DNA from: Nocardia shimofusensis NBRC 100134
Lineage (GTDB): Bacteria; Actinomycetota; Actinomycetes; Mycobacteriales; Mycobacteriaceae
DNA: 64,000 nucleotides
Reading direction: 5' to 3'
NCBI RefSeq assembly: GCF_001613125.1
Contig: NZ_BDBT01000028.1
Coordinates: 18,821 to 82,820 of the forward strand
The notes below the pieces were generated by a model that made no database searches, was not told where the DNA came from, and saw only the letters and a list, made by a program, of their open reading frames with translations. Shown here in pieces: positions 55,961-64,000 of the stretch (its first letter is position 1; every line of letters begins with the position of its first letter). Both the position numbers and the translations under genes were made by a program.

Positions 55961-56764
55961 GTGTCGGTATTGCTCGACGAACGCCCGGTGTGGGGCGTGA
56001 TGGCTCCGGCGGACGCCGGGTTCCCGCACGATCGTGCCGAGCCGGTAGATTCGGCAATGACGCCGATCGAAGGGACAGGTGTGACGAGCGACGATGACGC
56101 GGTGTCCGACCCGGCCGAGTCCGAACCGGTTGCGGACGAGTCCGTCGGGGGCGGACCTGTCGGGAGCCACTCGGTCGAGGACGAGGCGAGCCTGGCCCAG
56201 CGGTTCGAGCGCGACGCGCTCCCGCTGCTCGATCAGCTCTACGGGGCCGCGCTGCGCATGACCAGGAACCCGGCCGACGCCGAGGACCTGGTCCAGGAGA
56301 CCTACGTCAAGGCGTTCCAGGGGTTCAAGTCCTTCAAGGAAGGCACCAACCTGCGGGCCTGGCTGTACCGCATCCTCACCAACACCTACATCAATTCCTA
56401 TCGCAAGAAGCAGCGTCAGCCCGCCCAGTATCCGACCGACGAGATCACCGACTGGCAGCTCGCGGCCACCGCCGAGCACACCTCCACCGGACTGCGCTCG
56501 GCCGAGGTCGAGGCGCTCGACGCGCTGCCCGACGACGACATCAAGGCGGCACTGCAGGAACTTCCCGAAGAGTTCCGTATGGCGGTCTACTACGCCGATG
56601 TCGAAGGCTTCCCCTACAAGGAAATCGCCGACATCATGGGCACCCCGATCGGTACCGTGATGTCCCGGCTGCACCGCGGCCGCAAGCAACTCAAGGGCCT
56701 GCTCGCCGACGTGGCGCGCGAGCGGGGGTTCCACCGTGGCGAGCGTCAGGAGGTCAAGCAGTGA
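55961..56764 (+). CDS. sigH: ECF sigma factor SigH
   Basis: Directs the oxidative and heat stress response. Region 2 reads RFERDALPLLDQLYGAALRMTRNPADAEDLVQETYVKAFQGF-type in the conserved part starting at about residue 77; region 4 has EEFRMAVYYADVEGFPYKEI and TPIGTVMSRLHRGRKQL. GTG 55961 has an ideal AAGGAGAGG. It gives 267 residues with an acidic N-terminal extension. GTG 56081 with GAAGGGA gives 227 residues, close to the M. tuberculosis length, so two isoforms are possible. It overlaps rshA by four bases. Confidence 0.93.
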   Translation: MSVLLDERPVWGVMAPADAGFPHDRAEPVDSAMTPIEGTGVTSDDDAVSDPAESEPVADESVGGGPVGSHSVEDEASLAQRFERDALPLLDQLYGAALRMTRNPADAEDLVQETYVKAFQGFKSFKEGTNLRAWLYRILTNTYINSYRKKQRQPAQYPTDEITDWQLAATAEHTSTGLRSAEVEALDALPDDDIKAALQELPEEFRMAVYYADVEGFPYKEIADIMGTPIGTVMSRLHRGRKQLKGLLADVARERGFHRGERQEVKQ

Positions 56765-57057
56765 GTGTCGAGCGTGACCCCGACATGGAGATGGACTGTA
56801 CGGCCGTACTCACCGACGTCTGGCTGATGCTCGACGGGGAGTGCGACGAGGCCACCCGTGCTCGGCTGCAGCACCATATGGACCACTGCTCGCCGTGCAT
56901 CGAGGCCTACGGCATCGAGGAGAAGGTCAAGAGCCTGCTCAGTCGTAAATGCGGCGGGGACAAGGCGCCGGACTCGCTGCGCGCGCGGCTGTCGATCGAG
57001 ATCCGCCGGTCGGTGACGATCATCGAGAACAGCGACAGCCCGGCGGACACCGCCTGA
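56761..57057 (+). CDS. rshA: Redox-sensing anti-sigma factor RshA
   Basis: A 98-residue zinc-associated anti-sigma factor that holds SigH until its thiols are oxidised. The HxxxCxxC motif is at H39, C43 and C46, with further cysteines at 13, 28 and 64. GTG 56761 overlaps the sigH stop (GTGA), ensuring balanced synthesis. It matches the mycothiol-system anti-sigma family. Confidence 0.94.
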   Translation: MSVERDPDMEMDCTAVLTDVWLMLDGECDEATRARLQHHMDHCSPCIEAYGIEEKVKSLLSRKCGGDKAPDSLRARLSIEIRRSVTIIENSDSPADTA

Positions 57058-57101
57058 GCCGGACCCACACAGCCCGTGGGAAAAGCCCATAGAACGAAAC
57101 T

Positions 57102-57141
57102 GAGCGGCACGCCTTCCGGAAACGGAAGTGGCGTGCCGCTC
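57102..57141. terminator. Strong terminator between rshA and bL37
   Basis: A 12-bp perfect stem (GAGCGGCACGCC / GGCGTGCCGCTC) encloses an inner stem TTCCG/CGGAA capped by GAAA, a GNRA-type tetraloop. It lies between convergent genes. Confidence 0.8.
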
Positions 57142-57165
57142 GGTGTTCAGCCTGCCGGCCGCGGC

Positions 57166-57240
57166 TCAGGAGTTGGGCCGCTTGCCGTGGTTGGCGGCAT
57201 TGCCCTTGCGGCTACGCTTCTTACGTCCACGCTTACCCAT
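57166..57240 (-). CDS. Ribosomal protein bL37 (24 residues)
   Basis: Encodes a 24-residue, strongly basic peptide starting MGKRGRKKRSRKGN and ending NHGKRPNS. This closely matches the small actinobacterial 50S protein bL37 first seen in mycobacterial ribosome structures (from memory). GAAGGGAG precedes the ATG. It is easy to miss because of its size. Confidence 0.85.
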   Translation of the reverse strand: MGKRGRKKRSRKGNAANHGKRPNS

Positions 57241-57331
57241 CGGTAGTCTCCCTTCTGATTGAAGGCCATTCTTTCATGTGTGGTTGGCTGTAGCTTCAGC
57301 GGATACAGGCCAACCGAACGAATGAGGTGTC

Positions 57332-57547
57332 ATGGCTGAGGAAGTGCGCGCGGAGATGGTTTCCACCGTCCTGACCGTGGAGGTCGCCGTCGGCGACAAG
57401 GTCGAGCAGGACCAGACGCTGATCCTGCTGGAGTCCATGAAGATGGAGATCCCGGTGCTCACCGAGATCGCCGGTGAGGTCACCGCGGTGGAGGTCGAGC
57501 CCGGCCAGGTGCTACAGGCCGGCGATCTCATCGCCGTCATCTCCTAG
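57332..57547 (+). CDS. Biotin/lipoyl-attachment domain protein
   Basis: A 71-residue single-domain carrier with the modification lysine in ESMKMEIP (the MKM motif) and the mirrored end VLQAGDLIAVIS. It equals the TB7.3-type free biotinylated protein found at this locus in M. tuberculosis (from memory). No biotin-dependent carboxylase subunit is adjacent. It is 21 bases upstream of pdtaS. Confidence 0.9.
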   Translation: MAEEVRAEMVSTVLTVEVAVGDKVEQDQTLILLESMKMEIPVLTEIAGEVTAVEVEPGQVLQAGDLIAVIS

Positions 57548-57568
57548 CGGTCCGGCGGCGGACCCGAT

Positions 57569-59083
57569 ATGGCGACGCTGAGCGAACTCCTCGCCGAACA
57601 CACCGACCTTCCCGGCCTGGCCGTGGACCATCTGCAACGGGTGGTGGGGGACTGGCAGTTGCTCGCCGATCTGTCCTTCGCCGATCTTCTGCTGTGGGTG
57701 GGGGCCGGCCCGGTGGAGGACGGCGCGGACATCGTCTGCGTCGCTCAGTGCCGCCCCACGACGGCGTCGACCGTGCACGTCGAGGACATGGTCGGCACGG
57801 TCGCCTCGCGCGAGGACCATCCGCAGGTGTTCGAGGCCCTGCTGACCGGGCAGGTCACCCGGACCGATGGCGGTGCGGAGGTCAAGGGCGTCTATCACCC
57901 GCACCCGGTGCACGCGGTGCGTGAGGCCATCCCGGTGCGCTGCGGCGACGACGTGATAGCGGTGCTCTCCCGCGACACCGACATGCAGCGTTCCCGGGTG
58001 CGCAGCAGCCTGGAGATCGCCTACGTCGCCTGTGCCGACGATCTGTGCCAGATGATCGCCGACGGCACGTTCCCGACCACCGAGGACCGCGCGGCCACGC
58101 ACTCCAGTCCGCGCGCCGGTGACGGGTTCATCCGTCTCGACACCCAGGGCACCGTTGTCTACGCCAGCCCGAACGCGTTGTCGGCCTATCACCGGATGGG
58201 GTTGCAGGCGGATCTGGACGGGCAGGACCTGGCCGTCACCACCCGATCGCTGATCACCGATCCGTTCGACGCCCAGGAGGTGGTGGGCGACATCCAGGCC
58301 GCGCTCGCCGGGCGGACGGGGCGCCGTATGGAGGTGGAGGCGCGCGGGGCCACGGTCCTGCTGCGCACTCTGGTGCTGCGGCCGCACGGCGAACTGGCCG
58401 GCGCGGCGGTGCTGGTCCGCGACGTCACCGAGGTCAAGCGCCGCGACCGCGCGCTGCTGTCCAAGGACGCGACCATCCGCGAGATCCACCACCGGGTCAA
58501 GAACAATCTGCAGACCGTGGCGGCGCTGCTGCGACTGCAGGCCAGGCGCACCGAGAACGAGGAAGCCAGAGTCGCGTTGACCGAGTCGGTCCGCCGGGTC
58601 ACCTCGATCGCGTCGGTGCACGAGATGCTGTCGATGTCGGTGGACGAGGAAGTCGATCTCGACGAGGTCGTCGATCGGCTGCTGCCGATCATGGCCGACG
58701 TCGCCACCGTGCACACCACCCGGATCAAGGTGCGCCGCGCGGGTTCGCTCGGCGTGTTCTCCGCCGAGCGCGCCACCCCGTTGGTGATGGTGCTGACCGA
58801 GCTGGTGCAGAACGCCATCGAGCACGCCTTCGACTCCGGCCAGACCGGCACCGTCACCATCCGCTCGGAGCGTTCGGCCCGCTGGCTCGATGTGATCATC
58901 AGCGACGACGGTCGCGGCCTGCCACCGGGTTTCAGCTTGGAGGGCTCGGACCGGCTGGGCTTGCAGATCGTGCGGACCCTGGTGACCGCCGAACTGGGCG
59001 GCTCGATCGGCCTGCACCCTGGTGCCGACGTGGGAACCGACGCGGTGCTGCGCGTCCCGCTCGGCCGTCGTCAAGGGCGCTGA
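57569..59083 (+). CDS. pdtaS: Cytosolic sensor histidine kinase PdtaS
   Basis: A 504-residue soluble kinase with an N-terminal GAF-like domain (residues ~1-150), a PAS domain (SPRAGDGFIRLDTQGTVVYA) and a HisKA_2-type kinase: phospho-histidine in EIHHRVKNNLQTVAALLRLQ, then NAIEHAF and DDGRGLP. It has no membrane helix. It works with the antiterminator PdtaR (not in this window) in nutrient and signal sensing. Confidence 0.95.
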   Translation: MATLSELLAEHTDLPGLAVDHLQRVVGDWQLLADLSFADLLLWVGAGPVEDGADIVCVAQCRPTTASTVHVEDMVGTVASREDHPQVFEALLTGQVTRTDGGAEVKGVYHPHPVHAVREAIPVRCGDDVIAVLSRDTDMQRSRVRSSLEIAYVACADDLCQMIADGTFPTTEDRAATHSSPRAGDGFIRLDTQGTVVYASPNALSAYHRMGLQADLDGQDLAVTTRSLITDPFDAQEVVGDIQAALAGRTGRRMEVEARGATVLLRTLVLRPHGELAGAAVLVRDVTEVKRRDRALLSKDATIREIHHRVKNNLQTVAALLRLQARRTENEEARVALTESVRRVTSIASVHEMLSMSVDEEVDLDEVVDRLLPIMADVATVHTTRIKVRRAGSLGVFSAERATPLVMVLTELVQNAIEHAFDSGQTGTVTIRSERSARWLDVIISDDGRGLPPGFSLEGSDRLGLQIVRTLVTAELGGSIGLHPGADVGTDAVLRVPLGRRQGR

Positions 59084-59263
59084 CGGCCGCACTCCCGCCG
59101 CGGCATCTGCCGTTCCGCGGTCGGCGTTTGCCGACGGGATGCTCCGCATTTGTCATCGGTGGACACGGCGAATGAAAGCGGAGTTATTGATGTGGCGTAG
59201 GACACTTTGTGAATCGTCTGCCTATTACCGGAAATATTGCAAACAATTCCGTGTAAATAAATC

Positions 59264-59290
59264 AGCCCGGCACCTGTGCGGTGCCGGGCT
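59264..59290. terminator. Terminator between pdtaS and whiB1
   Basis: A 10-bp perfect stem AGCCCGGCAC / GTGCCGGGCT with a 7-base loop between convergent genes. The preceding stretch 59165-59263 is unusually AT-rich and shows no gene. Confidence 0.75.
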
Positions 59291-59342
59291 CATTATGCGA
59301 TACCGGGCCGTACATCAGGGTCCGGTATCGCCGCGTCGTCTC

Positions 59343-59597
59343 TCAGACGGTGGTGCGGGTGCGGGTGCGCGCGTTACGACGCTTCAGCGCCCTGCGCTCG
59401 TCTTCGCTCATGCCACCCCATACGCCCGCGTCTTGTCCGGAGGTCAGGGCCCAGGACAGGCAATCGGCGGTCACGGGGCAGCGAGCGCAGACCAGCTTGG
59501 CATCGGCAATCTGCGCGAGCGCAGGACCACTGTTACCCACCGGGAAGAACAGTTCGGGGTCCTCGTCGCGACAGATGGCCTTGTGGCGCCAGTCCAT
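59343..59597 (-). CDS. whiB1: WhiB1 iron-sulfur, NO-sensing regulator
   Basis: An 84-residue essential regulator with a 4Fe-4S cluster held by C9, C37, C40 and C46, the GVWGG turn and the basic tail LKRRNARTRTRTTV. It reacts with nitric oxide in mycobacteria. The sequence is almost identical to M. tuberculosis WhiB1 by memory. AAGGAGCAGAGGA precedes the ATG. A CRP-like site lies about 90 bases upstream. Confidence 0.96.
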   Translation of the reverse strand: MDWRHKAICRDEDPELFFPVGNSGPALAQIADAKLVCARCPVTADCLSWALTSGQDAGVWGGMSEDERRALKRRNARTRTRTTV

Positions 59598-59688
59598 TCC
59601 TCTGCTCCTTTGCTGGGCGCCCGGAGAGGCGCCTTAGTGGTTTGTGGTTCGTTAACTTGTGCGACCTGAAGGTTTCCGCACGGTTGCT

Positions 59689-59704
59689 TGTGAATGCTTT
59701 CACG
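59689..59704 (-). promoter_or_regulatory. CRP-like binding site upstream of whiB1
   Basis: TGTGA-N6-TCACG differs by one base from the consensus TGTGA-N6-TCACA. It lies 92-107 bases before the whiB1 start. cAMP/CRP control of whiB1 is known in M. tuberculosis. The remaining gap 59705-59855 shows nothing. Confidence 0.6.
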
Positions 59705-59855
59705 AACACCGTAGATGTCAATAGGTATCCAGGTCACCGTGGGGAAGCTCACGCGATCGGGGTTCCCACATGGGGTGCCCGCCCGTTCCTTTTTACTCGC
59801 TCAACCGGCTTTCCGCAGCGCAACCGGGAGGATCGTCACAGGTGTGAGGTCGCTC

Positions 59856-60797
59856 TCATGGCCGCGGGGCCACGACATCGAGCACTCCCGAGACGGCGAC
59901 GAAATCCACGGTGTCGCGCTTGCCGATGAAGTCGCCGTCGATTTGCAGGCCGAGGGGCTCCCGCGCCTCGATATGCACGGCCGGGACGTCGTCCTGGCGA
60001 AACAATTGGCGCGACTGCGGGTTTCCCTCCGGCGCGAGTAGTTGCCCGGCGACCAGGAGGGTGGGCAGTAGTGACATCGATCGCATGGCGAACACGCCGA
60101 GACCGGTCTCGAACCTCGTGCCGGGATTGGTGCGCACGGGAGTGGAGTTCAGATAGGTCCACGGATCGGTGTTCGTCACGAAGGCGTAATGAACACCGTC
60201 GATCGGCTCGTGTCCGGGAATGGTGATTCGCGCCTGCGGTTCATGCCCCTTGGCGCGGAAGAATTGTCGAACTGTTGTGCGAAGATAGCGTGCCGGAGTG
60301 GCGGAATGGCCTTTCGCGCGGGCGCCGTCTATGGCCTCGCAGACATCGGCGTCCAAGCCCACGCCTGCGCTGAAGGTGAACCAGCGATCGTCGGCCAGGC
60401 CCAGGCCGATTCGGCGGTCGCGATTCAGGGTGAGCAGGTCGATGAGCTGGTTGGTCGCTGTGACCGGGTCGGGCGAGATTCCCAGAGCACGGGCGAACAC
60501 ATTCGCCGAGCCGCCGGGAATGATGCCCAGGCGCGGGCGCCAGACCTGTCCGTCGTCGAGTTCGGGCAGCGGGACGAAACCGTTGATGGTCTCGTTGACC
60601 GTCCCGTCGCCGCCGTGTACGACGATCAGATCCATCTGGTTGGTCGAGGCCCACTGGGCGAGTTCGGCCGCGTGACCGCGGTGCTGGGTGTGCGCGACGG
60701 TCAGCTGCGTGCGGCTCTCCAGCGCGTGCGCCAGCAGATCGCGGGTGGCCGGGGTGGTCGAGGTGGCGTTGGGATTGACGATCAGCAGCGTGCGCAC
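59856..60797 (-). CDS. Diacylglycerol/lipid kinase family protein
   Basis: A 313-residue DAGK-catalytic-domain protein that phosphorylates a lipid substrate. It has LLIVNPNATSTT, the nucleotide motif VVHGGDGTVNETING, GIIPGGSANVFARAL and the C-terminal LQIDGDFIG strand. GTG 60797 fits the family start. The open frame upstream is low-quality arginine-rich read-through. It corresponds in position to Rv3218 next to whiB1. Confidence 0.9.
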   Translation of the reverse strand: MRTLLIVNPNATSTTPATRDLLAHALESRTQLTVAHTQHRGHAAELAQWASTNQMDLIVVHGGDGTVNETINGFVPLPELDDGQVWRPRLGIIPGGSANVFARALGISPDPVTATNQLIDLLTLNRDRRIGLGLADDRWFTFSAGVGLDADVCEAIDGARAKGHSATPARYLRTTVRQFFRAKGHEPQARITIPGHEPIDGVHYAFVTNTDPWTYLNSTPVRTNPGTRFETGLGVFAMRSMSLLPTLLVAGQLLAPEGNPQSRQLFRQDDVPAVHIEAREPLGLQIDGDFIGKRDTVDFVAVSGVLDVVAPRP

Positions 60798-60895
60798 GCC
60801 GAGCAGCCTAGTGGCGCGAGCGGGTCCGGTTCGTATCCGGCCGAGGGCCGACCGGGCGGCGGGGCGAGCACGGCGCGCGTCGTAGGCTTGGCCGC

Positions 60896-61363
60896 GTGGC
60901 TGACAGCGACAGTGGTGGGCTCGGCAAGGGTGAGATTTCGGGCCAGGGTGAGATTTCGGCGGACGCGACACCGGGCACGGTGCGCGGCGCGGGCGCGCTG
61001 GTGACCCTGGAGGGCGGCGTCGCGGTGACCGTGGCGATCGTGCTGGTGATCCGCGGCCTGCTCGGCCACGATCAGTCCCAGGCCAGCGGTTACGGCACGG
61101 CCGCGTGGTTCGGCATTCTCGGCGGCGCGGTGTTCGCGGCGGGCATCGGGCTGTTGCTCGGACACCGCTGGGGGCGCTCGATCGCGGTGATCGCACAGGT
61201 ACTGCTGCTGCCGGTGGCGTGGTCGCTGCTCACCGACTCCCATCAGCCCGTGCTCGGCACGTTGCTCGGCGTGATCGTGGTCGGGGCGCTGGTGATGTTG
61301 TTCGCGCCCGCCTCGAACCGGTGGATGGCCGAGGACTACGGGGGCGCGTCTCCGCAGGGGTGA
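60896..61363 (+). CDS. Four-helix integral membrane protein
   Basis: A 155-residue protein with four hydrophobic helices (ALVTLEGGVAVTVAIVLVI, FGILGGAVFAAGIGLLLG, IAVIAQVLLLPVAWSLL, TLLGVIVVGALVMLFA). The short hydrophilic N-terminus contains a KGEISGQGEIS duplication encoded by an 18-base direct repeat. It is an Rv3217c-like protein of unknown function, and its last 28 bases overlap the convergent endonuclease V gene. Confidence 0.82.
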   Translation: MADSDSGGLGKGEISGQGEISADATPGTVRGAGALVTLEGGVAVTVAIVLVIRGLLGHDQSQASGYGTAAWFGILGGAVFAAGIGLLLGHRWGRSIAVIAQVLLLPVAWSLLTDSHQPVLGTLLGVIVVGALVMLFAPASNRWMAEDYGGASPQG

Positions 61364-62061
61364 GCGCTCGGCCAGGACCGCGCCGCGAGGGCTTCGGCCA
61401 GTGCGCGGCGACAGAGCTGGTCGGCCTGCCTGGTGGTCTCGGGCTGGCGATAGCGCGGGGTGAGAGCCAGCACCTGCGCGCACGCGGTGTCCAGGCCGAT
61501 GGCGTGACCGACCGAGACGAAGACCGGTTTCACGCCGTCGCGGGTGCGCAGTGCGCGCCCGACCACCTCGCCGTCGAGCAGTATGTCGGTGGCGTCGCCG
61601 CGGCGCGGGCCGGGCTCGCTCCATACCCCCCACGCGTTCTTGGCCACGCCGATCGCGGGTAGCTCGCAGAGCACACCCACGTGACAGGCCAGCCCGAAGC
61701 GGCGCGGGTGGGCCAGGCCCTGGGCATCGCAGACCAGCAGATCCGGGGTCGTCGTCAGCTGTGCCAGCGCGGCCAGGGTGGTCGGCAGTTCGCGGAAGGC
61801 GAGCAGGCCGGGGACGTAGGGGAACCGCACCTCGCCGTGGGCGACGGCGGTCTCCAGCGGCGTCAGGGAGTGGGCGTCCAGCACGACCGCGGCGGAGGCG
61901 GCCAGGCCGGTCTCGTCGTCATAGGCGGAGTCGAGTCCGGCGACGGTGGCGAAGGCCGGTGGGCGCGGGTCCACGGTGATCACTCGGGTACGGAGTTCGT
62001 CCTGGATCGCCGTGGCTTCTTCGGCACTCGCGGGCAGGGTGAAAGTCGTGGGGATGCGCAT
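61336..62061 (-). CDS. nfi: Endonuclease V (deoxyinosine-specific)
   Basis: A 241-residue repair nuclease that nicks DNA 3' to deoxyinosine. Motifs are ATVAGLDSAY (catalytic aspartate), FPYVPGLLAFRELP (wedge and glutamate), DLLVCDAQGLAHPRRFGLACH (second aspartate) and IGVAKNAWG. It overlaps the convergent membrane protein gene by 28 bases and is followed by no obvious terminator. Confidence 0.93.
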   Translation of the reverse strand: MRIPTTFTLPASAEEATAIQDELRTRVITVDPRPPAFATVAGLDSAYDDETGLAASAAVVLDAHSLTPLETAVAHGEVRFPYVPGLLAFRELPTTLAALAQLTTTPDLLVCDAQGLAHPRRFGLACHVGVLCELPAIGVAKNAWGVWSEPGPRRGDATDILLDGEVVGRALRTRDGVKPVFVSVGHAIGLDTACAQVLALTPRYRQPETTRQADQLCRRALAEALAARSWPSAHPCGDAPP

Positions 62062-62082
62062 GGGCTCCCTTTCGCCAGGTAC

Positions 62083-62574
62083 TCAGGAGACGGTCGCGGC
62101 GAGTGCTGACAGCTGCGGGCCGCTGAGGCGGTAGCCGGCCCACTCGTCCTGCTCGGCCGCGCCGATCGCGCGATAGAACTCGATCGAGGGCGTGTTCCAG
62201 GTCAGCACCGACCACGACACCCGGCTGTAGCCGTGATCGACGGCCTCTTTCGCGAGCGCGGCGATCAGCGCCTTGCCCAGGCCGGTGCCCCTGGCCTTCG
62301 GGTCGACGAAGAGGTCTTCGAGGTAGATGCCGTGCACGCCGTCCCAGGTGGAGAAGTTCAGGAACCAGATCGCACAGCCGACGACCGTGCCGGTCTCGTC
62401 CTCGGCCACGTGGGCGAACAGAGCGGGCGAAGGGCCGAACAACGCGGTGTGCAACTGCTTCTCGGTGAGGGTGCACTCTTCGCGGGCACGCTCGTATTGG
62501 GCCAGGTCGTAGACCAGACGCACCAGGGCGGGCACATCGTCGCGGGTGGCGCGGCGGATCGGCGATTCGGTCAT
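62083..62574 (-). CDS. GNAT-family N-acetyltransferase
   Basis: A 163-residue acetyltransferase of the diamine/spermidine type. It has LVRLVYDLAQYERA, VGCAIWFLNFSTWDGVHGIYLEDLFVDP, the acetyl-CoA loop ARGTGLGKALI and the end VLTWNTPSIEFYRAIGA. ATG 62574 starts the family domain. It lies 21 bases upstream of the endonuclease V gene on the same strand. The substrate is not established. Confidence 0.88.
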   Translation of the reverse strand: MTESPIRRATRDDVPALVRLVYDLAQYERAREECTLTEKQLHTALFGPSPALFAHVAEDETGTVVGCAIWFLNFSTWDGVHGIYLEDLFVDPKARGTGLGKALIAALAKEAVDHGYSRVSWSVLTWNTPSIEFYRAIGAAEQDEWAGYRLSGPQLSALAATVS

Positions 62575-62689
62575 CGGGTGCTCCGTCGGTCGGGGAGTCC
62601 GGTGCTCACGGACTCCGGTCGGATGGGGACTTCGCTCGAAAGGCGGCCCGGTCGGTCGTGCGCGGCCGGGCCAAGCGAGCGGGCGCCGG

Positions 62690-63916
62690 TCAGCCGAGGC
62701 CGTAGAGGGTGTCGCCGCGCTTCTCGAGCACGATCTCGCCGAGGACGGCCAGGGAGATGTCCGAGTCCGCGCCGCCGGAGCGGTCGACGGGGATACGTGC
62801 CACCTCGGCTCCGCTGACGAGATCGACGGCCACGATGGCATCGGGCACCGGCACCAGCAGCCGGGTCGCCATCGCCGCCGGCGTGCCGATGGCACCCCGC
62901 ACCGTCCACTGCGGCTCGAAGGTGGCCGAGTTCAGGGCGATCAGTTCCGAGCCGGTGTGCACCAGGGACACCGAACCGACCCGGGCTGTCCGGGGATCGT
63001 CCATCGGCGCCGGAAGCTCGTGCACGGCGATCGGATTGCCGTTGCCGTCGAAGACCGACAGGCGCGGCGGCACGGACTCCGAACCCAGGTCCGTGCCCGG
63101 CTGGTAGAGCAGGATCTTGCTGTCGGACACCGCGATCACCTTCGCGTCGCGCGATTCCGCGCCGGGCCCGGTCAGCACGCGGGAACCGTATTCCTCGGGG
63201 ACGGTGTTGTCCTTGGGCGAGGGATTCATCACCGTCAGGCGGGTGGCGGCGTCGTCGGGGCAGGATTCGAGCACCGCGAGCCGCGACGAACCGGAGGCCG
63301 CCGAGAGCAGCGTGCAGCCTTTGCGCGGTTGGGTCTTCACGTTCACCGGCGCGTCGACATAGCCGTATTCGACGGTGCGCACCAGATCCGAGCGCCACAC
63401 TTCCAGTCGCTCGTCGCCCTGGGCCAGCAGGTAGGTGCCGTCCACCGACAGCCGCACCTCGTCGTCCATGTAGCTGCTGCGCGCGGTGCGGCGCGCGCCG
63501 TCGTTGCCGGAGAGCATGGTGGCCTGGCTGCACCCGCGCTCGTCCCGGTAGACGGCCACCACCATGCCGAACTGTGTCTCCACCCCGCACAGCGGCATGT
63601 CCCTGCGGTAATGCCACAGTTCGGCGCCGCTGTTCGGATCGCGTCCGGTGACCGTGCCGCCAGAGGCGGTGACGACAGCGCCCCCGGCGACGAGAGCGCG
63701 TTCGCTCGCGTCGTCGGGGGCGTGCCACAGCTCCCGCAGAGCGGTGGGAAGTTCGACCGCCGCGGAGGGGGTGGTCGCGGGCTCGACCGCCGTCACCGAT
63801 TCGGTGCCGGTGGCGTCGCCGCGCGCCCACACCACGATCGCGGCGAGCAGCACCGCGACCGCGATACCGATGGCGGCGATGATGTCGGCGCGCGTTCGCC
63901 GCTCTGGTGCGAGCAC
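62690..63916 (-). CDS. Membrane-anchored PQQ-like beta-propeller protein
   Basis: A 408-residue protein with an N-terminal signal anchor (IIAAIGIAVAVLLAAIVVWA) and a large outer region of repeated beta motifs (DPNSGAELWHY, LEVWRSDLV, IALNSATFEPQWTVRG, VAVDLVSGAEVARI) like a PQQ-type propeller. It resembles the Rv3212 family, whose function is not known to me. GTG 63916 is the start. 63917-64000 is too short to call. Confidence 0.78.
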   Translation of the reverse strand: MLAPERRTRADIIAAIGIAVAVLLAAIVVWARGDATGTESVTAVEPATTPSAAVELPTALRELWHAPDDASERALVAGGAVVTASGGTVTGRDPNSGAELWHYRRDMPLCGVETQFGMVVAVYRDERGCSQATMLSGNDGARRTARSSYMDDEVRLSVDGTYLLAQGDERLEVWRSDLVRTVEYGYVDAPVNVKTQPRKGCTLLSAASGSSRLAVLESCPDDAATRLTVMNPSPKDNTVPEEYGSRVLTGPGAESRDAKVIAVSDSKILLYQPGTDLGSESVPPRLSVFDGNGNPIAVHELPAPMDDPRTARVGSVSLVHTGSELIALNSATFEPQWTVRGAIGTPAAMATRLLVPVPDAIVAVDLVSGAEVARIPVDRSGGADSDISLAVLGEIVLEKRGDTLYGLG

Positions 63917-64000
63917 GAATGCGAGATTAGCCGATAGCCCGCCCTACACCGAAGCCGCTGATCCCGCCTTCGTTTCGACCGTCTCGGTGCTCGATTCGGT

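Noticed and set aside
59165..59263. Small RNA in the AT-rich stretch between pdtaS and whiB1
   Set aside because: Base composition alone is not enough; no promoter was recognised, and the hairpin at its end is fully explained as a terminator.

Overview
The window is high-GC actinobacterial DNA, most likely from Nocardia or a close relative in the Mycobacteriales. The evidence is coenzyme F420 genes (fbiA, fbiB), WhiB-family regulators (whiB1, whiB2), the mtrA-mtrB-lpqB operon, SecA1, sigH-rshA, pdtaS, a mycobacterial-type 24-residue bL37 ribosomal protein, frequent GTG/TTG starts and 1-4 base gene overlaps. From memory of the M. tuberculosis gene order, much of the window follows Rv3262 back to about Rv3212 in reverse. 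The synteny is broken by a relocated lipid block and an accessory insertion of about 22 kb.

Layout. 0.2-3.8 kb: whiB2, fbiA-fbiB and a Nudix hydrolase. 3.9-7.5 kb: alkane oxidation, with alkB, two rubredoxins, a TetR regulator and a second alkB. 7.6-16.0 kb: sahH, tmk, mtrA-mtrB-lpqB, a ComF-like phosphoribosyltransferase and the ribosome hibernation factor. 16.2-24.5 kb: a thiolase and bluB, then a lipid block on the minus strand (two membrane desaturases, their flavin/2Fe-2S reductase, a DUF6912-type protein and a wax-ester-synthase-like acyltransferase). 24.8-27.6 kb: secA1.

Accessory region, 27.6-49.6 kb. It starts with a LuxR regulator divergent from a flavin oxidoreductase, with a matched pair of palindromes between them. 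Next is a tightly coupled three-gene unit (von Willebrand A protein, PP2C phosphatase, Ser/Thr kinase) of the TerY-P type. Here the kinase carries an added membrane and exported module. Beside it are a decayed DUF4352 gene and an orphan HTH-fused N6-adenine DNA methylase. An oxidative cluster follows (SDR, Baeyer-Villiger monooxygenase, ferredoxin reductase, ferritin-like diiron protein) with a divergent TetR gene. The region ends with a uracil-DNA-glycosylase-like protein, DUF2797, a third desaturase, small secreted proteins, glutamate dehydrogenase and an intact DUF4352 paralogue.

49.8-64.0 kb returns to conserved core: rsgA, aroA, an aldehyde dehydrogenase, an SRAP peptidase, a YbaK deacylase, sigH-rshA with a visible SigH-type promoter, bL37, a biotin/lipoyl carrier, pdtaS, whiB1 with a CRP-like site, a lipid kinase, a membrane protein, endonuclease V, a GNAT acetyltransferase and a membrane-anchored beta-propeller protein.

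No tRNA, rRNA, CRISPR array, insertion sequence or prophage module was seen. All family names come from reading the protein sequences, with no database search.
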